DNA of 64,000 nucleotides. Source: Streptomyces sp. NBC_00286. GTDB taxonomy: Bacteria > Actinomycetota > Actinomycetes > Streptomycetales > Streptomycetaceae. The position numbers and the translations under genes are program-made. The notes under the pieces are model-generated. The model ran no database searches and was not told the DNA's origin. It was given only the letters and a program-made list of their open reading frames with translations. Shown piece by piece: positions 53,631 through 62,004 of this stretch. The stretch is from assembly GCF_036173125.1 (NCBI RefSeq), contig NZ_CP108054.1, positions 9,059,501 through 9,123,500 on the forward strand, in the 5' to 3' direction. How positions within the stretch are numbered: position 1 is the first letter of the stretch; the number at the start of each line of letters is the position of its first letter.

Positions 53631-54139
53631 CGGGCCTTCCCGGGGGTTCCTTCCCCCAGCCCCGCCCCTTCACGAAACTGGGGGCTGCGCCCCTGGGCCC
53701 CGCTGCCTCCGGCGGGGTGGGCGCCTTCGGCGGGTGGGTGGGGTGCCTATCGGGGTGGTGGGTGACAGTTGTGTCGCGGCTGCGGGTGCGTTGTGGCTGG
53801 TCGCGCAGTTCCCCGCGCCCCTAAACAGCCTGCGACTGCCCGCACCCTGAAGAGCAAGCGAACCGAAAAGCCCGCACCTCGACGAAACTGGCACCCTCCC
53901 TCCGGCGGGAGGGGACGTGGGCCGGTGCGTCGTATGCCCGTCGCTTAGCTTCGGTCTGGGCACTGCTGCGCCCTGTGGAAGCACGGGGTCGTATGCCCTG
54001 TTGGCGACGGGCTGACGCATCGGACCGCGGCCCCGCACCCCAACGAACCCAGGGGCGCGGGGAACTGCGCGACCAGCCACGACGGTGCCGCAGCCGAGAT
54101 GCAACCCCTCGTACAGTCCAGCGAAGCGCACTGGCGGAG
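53631..54139. other. Gene-free gap packed with dispersed repeats
   Basis: About 510 bp between convergent genes. After the phosphatase stop comes GGGGG-TTCCTT-CCCCC (53642-53657), a short terminator-like stem. Then follow GC-rich small palindromes (CTCCGGCGG type), one copy of the GCGCAGTTCCCCGCGCCCCT element near 53802-53822, and the second copy of the long repeat. No coding frame is convincing. Confidence 0.65.
53915..54083 (-). repeat. Long intergenic repeat, copy 2 (inverted relative to copy 1)
   Basis: Reverse complement matches bases 2074-2243 with about a dozen differences. Recombination between these inverted copies could invert the roughly 52 kb between them, including the fucose, sdh and zinc clusters. 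Confidence 0.75.
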
Positions 54140-54355
54140 CTACTCGCCGTCCTCCAGGCGGAACCCCACCTTCAGCCCGACCTGATAGTGCTCGATCTGC
54201 CCGTTCTCGATCTGGCCGCGGACCTCTGTTACCTCGAACCAGTCCAGGTGGCGCAGGGTTTGGGAGGCGCGGGTGATGGCGTTGCGGATTGCCTGGTCGA
54301 CTCCTTCGGACGAGCTGCCGACGATCTCGGTGACCCGGTACGTGTGATCAGTCAT
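54140..54355 (-). CDS. Dodecin family flavin-binding protein
   Basis: 71-residue protein with the full dodecin pattern: MTDHTYRVTEIVGSSSEGVDQAIRNAI, then LRHLDWFEVTEVRGQIENGQI with the flavin-stacking Trp, and VGLKVGFRLED. Dodecins form hollow dodecamers that bind and buffer riboflavin, FMN or related flavins in the cytosol. AGGAG lies eight bases before the ATG; a longer frame upstream is not conserved. It sits just downstream of the ergothioneine operon on the same strand. Confidence 0.9.
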   Translation of the reverse strand: MTDHTYRVTEIVGSSSEGVDQAIRNAITRASQTLRHLDWFEVTEVRGQIENGQIEHYQVGLKVGFRLEDGE

Positions 54356-54453
54356 GCGGGTGCTCCTCTCCGCGGACACGGATACGGACGCGGACGCGGG
54401 ACGCGCCACGCGTCACTTCCACCGTGCCGTACGACGCAGCGGTACGCGACCCG

Positions 54454-55416
54454 TCACCGGGCCATGCTCAGCGACAGTGCGAACCGTCCCTCCTGGTCCG
54501 TCCACCAGTGCGTCATCTCCAGCCCGGCGGCGGCCATTTCACCCCGTACGCCCTCCTCGCGGAACTTCGCGGACACCTCCGTCCGCAGCTCCTCACCGGC
54601 CGCGAAGTCGACGGCCAGGTCGAGCGCGGGGATCTTCACGGTCAGTTGCGAACGCGCGCGCAGCCGCATCTCGATCCACTCCTGCTCGGCGTCCCAGAGG
54701 GCGACATGGGCGAAGTCGTCGGGGTCGAAGTCGGCGCCGAGTTCGCGGTTGACGACGGAGAGGACGTTCTTGTTGAACGCCGCCGTCACTCCCGCCGCGT
54801 CGTCGTAGGCGTCGACCAGTACGGACTCGTCCTTCACCAGGTCGGTGCCCAGCAGCAGGGCGTCACCGGGGGACAGAAGGGCGCGTACGGAGGCCAGGAA
54901 CGTGGCACGTTCGGCGGGAAGCAGGTTGCCGATCGTGCCGCCGAGGAACGCGACGAGCCGCGGCCCGGGTGTGCCGGGCAATGTGAGGCCGCCGGTGAAG
55001 TCGGCGATCAGCGCGTGAACGTTGAGCGAGGGGCGCTCGGCGATCAGCGCCTGCCCGGCCTGCGTGAGCGCGCTCTCGCTCACGTCGACGGGTACGTACG
55101 TGTGCAGCGCGGGCAGCGCGTCGAGCAGGTGCCGGGTCTTGTCCGACGACCCCGAACCCAGCTCGACCAGAGCGCGTGCCCCGGTCGCCGAGGCGATCTC
55201 GGCGGCGCGGGCGACGAGGATCTCGCGCTCCGCGCGCGTGGGGTAGTACTCGGGTAGTTCGGTGATCTTCTCGAAGAGCTCGCTGCCATGGGCGTCGTAG
55301 AACCACTTCGGCGGGAGCGTCTTGGGCATGCGGTTCAGGCCGTTCAGGACGTCGGCGCGCAGCGCGGCCTCCGTGGCGTCCTCGGGCAGGGTGCGGGTGA
55401 CCAGGAACGTGCTCAC
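54454..55416 (-). CDS. egtD: L-histidine N-alpha-methyltransferase
   Basis: 320-residue SAM-dependent enzyme that trimethylates histidine to hercynine, the first precursor of ergothioneine. Motifs: PPKWFYDAHGSELFEKITELPEYYPTRAE, SAM loop LVELGSGSSDKTRHLLDAL, YVPVDVSESAL, VAFLGGTIGNLLP and the histidine-pocket region VLSVVNRELGADFDPDDFAHVALWD. GTG start preceded by AGGAG. It overlaps the EgtC stop by 4 bp and is the last gene of the egtABCD operon. Confidence 0.93.
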   Translation of the reverse strand: MSTFLVTRTLPEDATEAALRADVLNGLNRMPKTLPPKWFYDAHGSELFEKITELPEYYPTRAEREILVARAAEIASATGARALVELGSGSSDKTRHLLDALPALHTYVPVDVSESALTQAGQALIAERPSLNVHALIADFTGGLTLPGTPGPRLVAFLGGTIGNLLPAERATFLASVRALLSPGDALLLGTDLVKDESVLVDAYDDAAGVTAAFNKNVLSVVNRELGADFDPDDFAHVALWDAEQEWIEMRLRARSQLTVKIPALDLAVDFAAGEELRTEVSAKFREEGVRGEMAAAGLEMTHWWTDQEGRFALSLSMAR

Positions 55417-56216
55417 GTACGGGGCTCCTTGGGCGATGGGGATGCCAGGGGTTCTGCCATGGGTTCGTCGACGTCCTTGAGGGGCGTGAGCAGGACGTCC
55501 GTGCGGCTGGCGGCCAGCAGGGTGCGGTCGGGCACTTCCTGCCAGTGCGGATCGTCGTCGTACGGCTCGGAGGCCACGACGGTGCGTCGGCCGGGTTCGG
55601 TCAGGTACCAGAGGGTGTCGCCCCAGGCGGTCGCGGCGATCGTCTCGCCGTTGGTGAGAAGGAAGTTGAGCCGCGAGCCGGGCGCGGCGGCCGCGATGTC
55701 CAGGACCGTGTCGGCGAGCGCCTGCCCTTCCTCGTCGCCGGCGCGCAGCCGGTTCAGGATCATCGCCCAGACGAGGGCCGAGTCGCAGCGCGCCTCCAGT
55801 GACAGGAGTTCGGCGGGCGGCAGGGTCTGCGCGAGCGGGGCCAGGGAGCGTGGCCAGCCGCTGATCGCGCCGTTGTGGCTGAACAGCCAGGGGCCCGCGG
55901 CGTACGGCGCTGCCGCGGCCTCCCCGTCGGCGCCCGCCACGGTCGCGTCGCGCACCGCGGCGAGCAGCGCACCCGAGCGCACCACCCGCGCCAGGTCGGC
56001 GAAGGACTGGTCGCCCCAGATGGGGCCCGTACGCCGGTACCGCGCGGGTACCGGATCCCCTTCGGCGTACCAACCGACCCCGAAACCATCGGCGTTGACG
56101 GTCCCGTGCCGCTGCCTGCGCGGCGCCCACGACTGGCGGAACAGGCTGTGCGCGGGCTCCACGAGAAGTCTGCCGAGCGGCTCCTCGGGTCCCAGGTAGG
56201 CCAGGTGACGGCACAT
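55413..56216 (-). CDS. egtC: Gamma-glutamyl hercynylcysteine sulfoxide amidohydrolase
   Basis: 267-residue class II glutamine-amidotransferase-fold hydrolase. The N-terminal nucleophile Cys2 follows directly after the start (MCRHLAYLGPEEP), and NADGFGVGWYAEGD, FSHNGAISGW and the DSALVWAMIL region are conserved. It removes glutamate from the sulfoxide intermediate in ergothioneine synthesis. Overlaps by 4 bp on both sides with egtB and egtD. Length is slightly above average because of a polar C-terminal end. Confidence 0.92.
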   Translation of the reverse strand: MCRHLAYLGPEEPLGRLLVEPAHSLFRQSWAPRRQRHGTVNADGFGVGWYAEGDPVPARYRRTGPIWGDQSFADLARVVRSGALLAAVRDATVAGADGEAAAAPYAAGPWLFSHNGAISGWPRSLAPLAQTLPPAELLSLEARCDSALVWAMILNRLRAGDEEGQALADTVLDIAAAAPGSRLNFLLTNGETIAATAWGDTLWYLTEPGRRTVVASEPYDDDPHWQEVPDRTLLAASRTDVLLTPLKDVDEPMAEPLASPSPKEPRT

Positions 56217-57544
56217 CAGGCGGTCTCCGCGGCAGCGTCGCGCGCCGTACGGAATCCGGAGAAGATCTGCCGCCGTATCGGATAGTCCCAGTTGCGGAAC
56301 GTCCCCCGGCAGGCTACCTGGTCCACGGCGAACGAGCCGCCGCGCAGCACCTTGTGGTCCGGACCGAAGAACACCTCCGAGTACTCCTTGTACGGGAAGG
56401 CCGTGAACCCCGGGTACGGCAGGAAATCGCTCGCCGTCCACTCCCAGACGTCGCCGATCAACTGCCGTACGCCCAGCGGTGATTCACCCGCCGGATAGCT
56501 CCCGGCGGGAGCGGGCCGCAGATGGCGCTGACCGAGGTTGGCGTGCTCGGGCGTCGGGTCGGCGTCACCCCACGGGTAGCGCGTGGAGCGGTCGGCCACC
56601 GGGTCGTGCCGGGCCGCCTTCTCCCACTCGGTCTCGGTGGGCAGCCGCCGTCCGGCCCAGCGGGCGTAGGCGTCGGCCTCGTACCAACTGACGTGCAGTA
56701 CCGGCTCGTCGGGCGGTACGACCTCGGTGACGCCGAAGCGCCGCCGCAGCCACTGACCGCCCTCACGGCGCCAGAACAGCGGCGCCTCGATGGAGTGCGT
56801 ACGGATATGGGTCCAGCCGTCGGGGGCCCACCATCGCTCGTCGGTGTAGCCGCCGTCCGCGATGAACGCCTGGTACGCGGCGTTCGTCACCGGTGTGGTG
56901 TCGATGAAGAACGGCGGTACGAGACGCTGGTGCGCGGGCCGTTCGTTGTCCAGCGCCCATGGTTCGGCCGAGGTGCCCATCGTGAACGGGCCGCCGGGGA
57001 CCAGGACTTCGGCCGGTCCGGTGAACGGCGGGGCGGGCGCGGGATCCGGTGCCGTCAGGGCGGCGGGTCCCTTGCGCAGCTGATGGGTGATCAGCATCGT
57101 CTCGTCGTGCTGCTGTTCGTGCTGGGCGATCATGCCGAAGGCGAAGCCCGCCTCGGTCAGCGGCGTACCGCGAAAGCGGGTGCCCTCCAGGACGTCGAGC
57201 GCCCGGCCGCGCACCTCGGCGGCATAGCGGCGGGCCTCGTCCGGCGGCAGCAGGGGCAGGGAGGGCCGTTCGGCGCGCGGGTGCTCGAACGCGTCGTACA
57301 GCCCGTCGATCTCGGGGCGCATCGCGTCACGCCCCGCGACCTCCCGCAGCAGCCACATCTCCTCCTGGTTGCCGATGTGCGCGAGGTCCCAGACCAGCGG
57401 GGACATCAACGGCGAGTGCTGTGCGGTCAGATCGGGGTCCTCCACGCACGAGGTCAGCAGCGCGGTGCGGTCGCGGGCCGTGATCAGCGCCGCCAGCGCG
57501 CGCTCCCTGAGCGTCTCCGGGTCGGTGAGGTCGGGGGCGGTCAT
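56216..57544 (-). CDS. egtB: Ergothioneine sulfoxide synthase
   Basis: 442-residue non-haem iron enzyme. N-terminal DinB-like helical domain with the iron ligands in LAHIGNQEE and HEQQHDE (His142, His146; Glu148 follows), and C-terminal formylglycine-generating-enzyme-like domain (about 180-440: VLVPGGPFTMGT, RLPTETEWEKAAR, VWEWTASDFLPYPGF, VLRGGSFAVD). It joins gamma-glutamylcysteine and hercynine through an oxygen-dependent C-S bond. Overlaps egtA and egtC by 4 bp each. Confidence 0.93.
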   Translation of the reverse strand: MTAPDLTDPETLRERALAALITARDRTALLTSCVEDPDLTAQHSPLMSPLVWDLAHIGNQEEMWLLREVAGRDAMRPEIDGLYDAFEHPRAERPSLPLLPPDEARRYAAEVRGRALDVLEGTRFRGTPLTEAGFAFGMIAQHEQQHDETMLITHQLRKGPAALTAPDPAPAPPFTGPAEVLVPGGPFTMGTSAEPWALDNERPAHQRLVPPFFIDTTPVTNAAYQAFIADGGYTDERWWAPDGWTHIRTHSIEAPLFWRREGGQWLRRRFGVTEVVPPDEPVLHVSWYEADAYARWAGRRLPTETEWEKAARHDPVADRSTRYPWGDADPTPEHANLGQRHLRPAPAGSYPAGESPLGVRQLIGDVWEWTASDFLPYPGFTAFPYKEYSEVFFGPDHKVLRGGSFAVDQVACRGTFRNWDYPIRRQIFSGFRTARDAAAETA

Positions 57545-59064
57545 GTGCGGATGTCCTTCCCGTGGAGCGGGTGGTGCGTGCCGGGGGTGTCGGGGGCGAT
57601 GGCCGCCGGGTCGGTGACCTCCGGGCCGGTGGCCGCAGGTTCAATGACCTCCGGCTCGGTGGCGTCCGGGCCGATGGCCTTCCGTTCGTTGGCGCCCGGG
57701 CCGGTGGCGGCGAGCGGGCCCCCGGCGTCGGGCGGGCCCCCGGCGTCGGGCGGGCCCCCGGCGTCGGGCGGGCCCTCGACGTCGCGCATGTCCGCGGCGT
57801 CGATCAGGCCCTCCGTGTCGAGCAGGTCGTCGGCGGGGCAGCGGCCCCGGGCCACGTAGCGGTCGGTGAACTGGGCGACGGCTTCCTGGACTTCGTCCGT
57901 GGCCCCGAGCCTGGGCAGGGCCTCGGCCGCCGCCGCGAAACAGGTGACCGCCGCCTCCCGCAGCTCGGTATCGGCGAGGCCCGACCGGGCGGCCGCGATC
58001 CACAGCGGATTGCGGGGCGCGGCCAGGGAACCGGCCCGCTCGGCAAGGGGTTTGACGGTCCGGTACGCCGTCTCGGCGGCCTCCGCGTCGTCGAACAGCG
58101 CCGCCGTCACGGCGAGCGGCACGATCCATCCGTCGTCGCCCGGCTGTGCGTCGATCATGCGGAGTTCCAGATGGCCCCGCGGACGGACCGGCGGGAACAG
58201 GGTCGTCAGGTGGTAGTCGAGATCCTCCCGGCCCGGCGGAGCGCCCGACCGGGTCCACGCCCGGAAACTCAGGCCGTCCGGTACGTCCCAGGCGTCGCCG
58301 CTCGATGCCCGTACGCACATCACCGGCGCGTCCAGCACGTGCCGTGCCCAGGCCTTCCGTGGATCGCCGTCGAGCGGCGGGGCACTAGAGCGCCCCGGCT
58401 CCATCGCGGTCCACAGGGACTGCCGGCTCGAGCGCCAGCCGGTGGGCCGCCCCCGGGCCAGCGGTGAGTGGGCGAAAGCGGCCACCAGGACCGGGCCCAG
58501 CTGGTGCGCCAGCCACCAGCGCCGCCCGTGCCCGAGCGGCCCCGGCTCCTCGTACCCGGCGTCCAGGCACACCTGGACCGAGGCCGAGCTGCACATCATG
58601 GCCCGGCCCTCGGGGCCCGTACGGTCGAGGTAACGCTCCATGGCGTCATAGCGCGGCTCATGGAGGAAGCGGGTGGGTGGGTGCCAGGGGTCCTGGCCTA
58701 TTCCGGTGAGGCCGAGCCCTGCCTCGCGCAGTACCGCGCGTACGGCGTCGAGGTCGGCGGAGACGGACCCGATGCACTCCATCAGGGAGGCGGCGGCGGG
58801 GGAGCTGAGCTCCAGCTGGCCGCCGGGTTCGACGGTGAGCGCCGAAGCCAGGGGCAGGGCCCGCAGTGCGGCGTACGCCGCTTCGAGTCGTTCCGGTCTT
58901 ACGGGGAGCCGCGGGAACCGCAGCTCGCGGATGAACCATTCCACTTCGACACCGAGGAAACGGGGTGGTCCGGTCTTGAAGCAGATGCCCCTGACCAGGG
59001 CCTCCACCTCGGCCTCGGTGACGGCGGAGCGGCTCTCCGCACAGTCACTTTCCGAATCGGACAT
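57541..59064 (-). CDS. egtA: Glutamate-cysteine ligase EgtA with repetitive C-terminal extension
   Basis: 507-residue ligase making gamma-glutamylcysteine for ergothioneine synthesis. The ATP-grasp-like GCS2 core (about 20-425) shows GVEVEWFI, VEPGGQLELSSP, MMCSSASVQVCLDAG and RGHLELRMIDAQPGDDGW. The last 75 or so residues are low complexity: four GGPPDA units followed by Pro/Glu/Thr-rich text with ATxPEV repeats, not part of the usual enzyme. Start ATG follows AGGAGGA. First gene of egtABCD, with a long repeat-rich gap upstream holding the promoter. Confidence 0.9.
   Translation of the reverse strand: MSDSESDCAESRSAVTEAEVEALVRGICFKTGPPRFLGVEVEWFIRELRFPRLPVRPERLEAAYAALRALPLASALTVEPGGQLELSSPAAASLMECIGSVSADLDAVRAVLREAGLGLTGIGQDPWHPPTRFLHEPRYDAMERYLDRTGPEGRAMMCSSASVQVCLDAGYEEPGPLGHGRRWWLAHQLGPVLVAAFAHSPLARGRPTGWRSSRQSLWTAMEPGRSSAPPLDGDPRKAWARHVLDAPVMCVRASSGDAWDVPDGLSFRAWTRSGAPPGREDLDYHLTTLFPPVRPRGHLELRMIDAQPGDDGWIVPLAVTAALFDDAEAAETAYRTVKPLAERAGSLAAPRNPLWIAAARSGLADTELREAAVTCFAAAAEALPRLGATDEVQEAVAQFTDRYVARGRCPADDLLDTEGLIDAADMRDVEGPPDAGGPPDAGGPPDAGGPLAATGPGANERKAIGPDATEPEVIEPAATGPEVTDPAAIAPDTPGTHHPLHGKDIRT
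57716..57786 (-). repeat. 18-bp tandem repeats in the egtA tail
   Basis: Three exact copies and one diverged copy of GGGCCCCCGGCGTCGGGC, encoding repeated Gly-Gly-Pro-Pro-Asp-Ala. Unit length keeps the frame, so copy number can vary among strains. Confidence 0.88.
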
Positions 59065-59894
59065 GTAGGGATCCTCCTGAGATTCCGCCATGCCGCCGGC
59101 CCGGTATTCGGATGGACCGGCCCGGCAATCACCCGTCTACCCAAGACGCTCACGCCGCTTCGCACAAGAGTGCGTATGCCTTTTGCGGCGCAGTACAAGG
59201 ATCGCTCACGATCCGTTCACGAGCACGACGGGAACTCTTTGGGGCTTCGCCCCCAGACCCCCACCAGGGGCGAAGCCCCTGGACCCGGCTGGAGGCCGGC
59301 GCCCCCAGACCCCCTCGGGCCCCTGCCCGGGTCTCTGCCTCGGACCGCTCGGGGCTGCGCCCCGGACCCCGGTTGTGGGCTGGCGCCCTCAGATCCCTCG
59401 GGGCTGCGCCCCGGACCCCGCCCAGGGCTGCGCCCCTGGGCCCGGCTCGGGGCTCTGCCCGGCACCCTGCTCGGGGCTCTGCCCCGGACCCCGGTTCGGG
59501 GGCCAGCCCCCGAACCCCCGCTCCTCAAACGCCGGAGGGGCTGATTGTTCGCGGCTCGGGCTTACATTCCGCCGGACGGCGCTGGTCCCTGAACTGCGCT
59601 GGTCCCCGGATGGCGCTGATTTCCGCCCGCCGCGCTGCCTTCCACCTGGCGGGCCGATTTCCACCGGACCGGCTGACTTCCGCCGGACGGCTGATCTTGG
59701 CGCAGCCTTGGCTGGCCTATGCAGCCGAGGCCGGCACCAGCCAGCCCGTCCGGCGTTTGAGGACGAGGCCGTTCAGGCCGATGCGGGGTCTGGGGCGCAG
59801 TCCCAGCGGGGTCCAGGGGCGGAGCCCCCCGGTGGGGGGCGAAGGGGCGAAGCCCCAGGGATGGGACGGGTAGGGGCGGCGGGGGCGAGACAAC
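59065..59894. other. Large gene-free region rich in palindromic repeats
   Basis: About 830 bp. Bases up to about 59220 must contain the egtA promoter, with a small inverted repeat GGATCG-CTCA-CGATCC at 59199-59214. From 59240 to 59520 come many copies of GGGGCTGCGCCCC / GGGGCTCTGCCCC-type stems each followed by GGACCC. From 59560 to 59720 lies an array of diverged TTCCGCCGGACGGCGCTG units. A frame runs through the block but is only repeat translation. Its GC-rich stems suit transcription termination or replication-slippage growth. Confidence 0.7.
59523..59762. repeat. Inverted pair of CCTCAAACGCCGG elements flanking a repeat array
   Basis: CCTCAAACGCCGGAGGGGCTG (59523-59543) recurs as its reverse complement with one mismatch at 59742-59762. 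The 21-bp arms flank the diverged TTCCGCCGGACGG array, so the segment looks like a bounded unit. The element family is common in Streptomyces intergenic DNA. Confidence 0.65.
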
Positions 59895-60365
59895 TCAGCG
59901 CCAGCCGTAGCGCTCCCTCAAGCGGTGCACCACGGAGTTGAACCGCATCCGATCCAGCGCGCACGCCTCCCGCCGCATCCCCGCCTCGTGCAGCCGCAAC
60001 ACCCGGTCCACGGACACCCACGAGTCGCGCCCCGACCGATCCCACGGCCCACTGCCGATCGGCACCCACTCGCGGGAGCCGTCGTGCCGCTTGCTCGACA
60101 GCTGCACGGCGAGGAACGTGCCACCAGCCTCGCGGGCGACCACAAGCACCGGCCGGTCCTTGCCCCGGCCGTCGTTCTCCTCGTAGGGGACCCACGTCCA
60201 GACGATCTCGCCGGGATCGGGGTCGCCGTCGTGCGCAGGCGAGTACTCCGTGCGGACCCGCCCCACCTCGCGGGGCTCCGCCTCGGTGGTCGCCGAGGGC
60301 CCGTAGCGGCCGGGAACGTCGGAGGCATGGGCGGCGTCGTCGGTGAAGGCAGTCACCCGAGTCAC
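59895..60365 (-). CDS. PemK/MazF-family toxin-like protein, no partner
   Basis: 156-residue protein with a disordered N-terminus and a PemK/MazF beta-barrel at about 50-120: PGEIVWTWVPYEENDGRGKDRPVLVVAREAGGTFLAVQLSSK, with the conserved Arg-Pro and Ser/Thr region used for RNA cleavage in the family. A helical C-terminus ends VVHRLRERYGWR. No antitoxin gene adjoins it; the preceding gene on the strand encodes an amidase. Such orphans are frequent in Streptomyces and may not be toxic. GTG starts at 60365 or three codons later both fit. Confidence 0.75.
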   Translation of the reverse strand: MTRVTAFTDDAAHASDVPGRYGPSATTEAEPREVGRVRTEYSPAHDGDPDPGEIVWTWVPYEENDGRGKDRPVLVVAREAGGTFLAVQLSSKRHDGSREWVPIGSGPWDRSGRDSWVSVDRVLRLHEAGMRREACALDRMRFNSVVHRLRERYGWR

Positions 60366-60414
60366 GGTAGAGCCCCCACGCCCCAGCCCGCCGAGGGGGG
60401 CCGCCAGGAGGCCG

Positions 60415-61857
60415 CTACGAAGCCGCGGGCGGCCTGAACTCCCGTACAGCGCCGTCGGTTTCGAGAGTCGGCCACCGCTCGTGCCACCGCAGCTCCGCCT
60501 CCACCTGCGCGGCCAGCGACACGAGAAGCGGCTCGCTGTTCGCGGGACCGAGGAGCTGCGCACCCACGGGCAGACCGTCGCCGACGAAGCCGGCGGGGAC
60601 GTTCACCCCGGGCCAGCCCAGCACGTTCCACGGCCAGGCATACGGACAGGCGGCGATCATGGCACGGTCGGTACCCAGACCGTTCAGCTGCGCGAGGGCA
60701 CCGATCCGCGGCGGCGGAGCGGCCGTCGTCGGCGCGAGCACCACGTCATACGTCTCGAAAAGCGCGCCGATACGCCGGTGCAGCATCGCCTCCGCACGAC
60801 GCGCCATCCGCAGCGGCGCCCCGCCGAGCAGCCGCCCCACCCGGGCCGCCTCACGCGTGCGCCGGTCCAGCAACTGGGGGTGCGGCGCCTCGCGCACCCG
60901 CTCGGCGATCCCGGCGGTGGCACGCGGCACGAACGTCAACCCGATCTGCCCGTACGCCGGATCGGCCTCCTCGACCTCGTGCCCGAGCGCGGCCAGCCGC
61001 TCCGCGAGCGCGACCACCCGCGCCCGTACGTCCGGCCGTAGCCGCGCGGGCAACGCCGTGAACGGCGGCTTCAGCGAGAGCGCGATCCGCAGCCGGCCCG
61101 GCTCCCGGCCCACCGCGTCCGAGACGGACAGAGCGGGCGGGCGGTGCACATCGCCCTCGTGCTGACCGCTCGCCGCGTCCAGGAGCAGCGCGGCGTCCTC
61201 GACGGTGCGGGCCAGCGTGCCGTTCACGGTGATCCCCTGGAAGGCTTCCGCGCGCGGCCAGGTCGAGATCCGGCCGCGCTGCGGCTTGATCCCGATCAGG
61301 TGCGTCCAGGAGGCCGGGATCCGTACCGAACCCGCCCCGTCCGAGCCCAGCGCGGCCGGCACCAGGCCCGCCGCGACCGCCGCCGCCGAACCTCCGGACG
61401 AGCCGCCCGGCGTGTGCCCGGTGTGCCACGGGTTGCGGGTCTCACCGAAGGCGGGGCCCTCGGTGAACGGCCACTGCCCGAACTCGCAGGTGTTCGTCTT
61501 GCCCACGATGATCGCCCCGGCCGCCCGCAGCCGTCGTACGGCCTCACCGTCCTCGGCCACCGGCTCGAACTCCCCGCGGCAGCCGAACGCCGTCGGCTCG
61601 CCCGCCACGTCCGTGTCGTCCTTCACCGCCACCGGCACCCCGAGCAGCGGCCGCCGCACCCCCGCCGCCAGCTCCTTGTCCGCCGCCTCCGCCTCGGCGA
61701 GCGCGGCCTCGGCCCGCACCAGCCGGAACGCGTTCAACGTGCCCTGCGTCTCCTCGATCCTGGCCAGCGCCTCCTCGACGAGCGCCCGCGAGGACACCTC
61801 GCCTTCGGCCAGTGCGCGAGCGCACTCGGCCAGTCCTGGGGCACGGTCGGCAGCCAT
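60415..61857 (-). CDS. Amidase-signature family hydrolase, second copy
   Basis: 480-residue amidase with the family triad motifs GVPVAVKDD (Lys79), GGSSGGSAAAVAAG and GSDGAGSVRIPASW. GGAGG before the ATG at MAADRAPG sets the start; an upstream ATG adds 41 unlike residues. It is only distantly similar to the amidase at 2.6 kb. It precedes the PemK-like gene by 49 bp and is divergent from the LacI regulator gene 147 bp away, so it may be a target of that regulator. Substrate unknown. Confidence 0.87.
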   Translation of the reverse strand: MAADRAPGLAECARALAEGEVSSRALVEEALARIEETQGTLNAFRLVRAEAALAEAEAADKELAAGVRRPLLGVPVAVKDDTDVAGEPTAFGCRGEFEPVAEDGEAVRRLRAAGAIIVGKTNTCEFGQWPFTEGPAFGETRNPWHTGHTPGGSSGGSAAAVAAGLVPAALGSDGAGSVRIPASWTHLIGIKPQRGRISTWPRAEAFQGITVNGTLARTVEDAALLLDAASGQHEGDVHRPPALSVSDAVGREPGRLRIALSLKPPFTALPARLRPDVRARVVALAERLAALGHEVEEADPAYGQIGLTFVPRATAGIAERVREAPHPQLLDRRTREAARVGRLLGGAPLRMARRAEAMLHRRIGALFETYDVVLAPTTAAPPPRIGALAQLNGLGTDRAMIAACPYAWPWNVLGWPGVNVPAGFVGDGLPVGAQLLGPANSEPLLVSLAAQVEAELRWHERWPTLETDGAVREFRPPAAS

Positions 61858-62004
61858 ACGAGACACCTCCGGAAGCGCGATGAATACCGAACGGTAACCC
61901 CGGCAAGCGCGATCCGGTACGGGATGCGCAACTTCCCCGGGCCGCTTGGGCTTCCCGAGGCGAACCCAGACCCCCGGCACCCGCCACGGAGGGCTTCTGG
62001 AAAG

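Noticed and set aside
59090..59941. Plus-strand open frames through the repeat block (about 280 codons)
   Set aside because: The translation simply repeats GAAPRTP-like units of the palindromic DNA repeats, with no codon bias or family match.
59900..60365. Toxin-antitoxin locus
   Set aside because: Only the MazF-like protein is present; no antitoxin-like frame with a ribosome binding site was found on either side.
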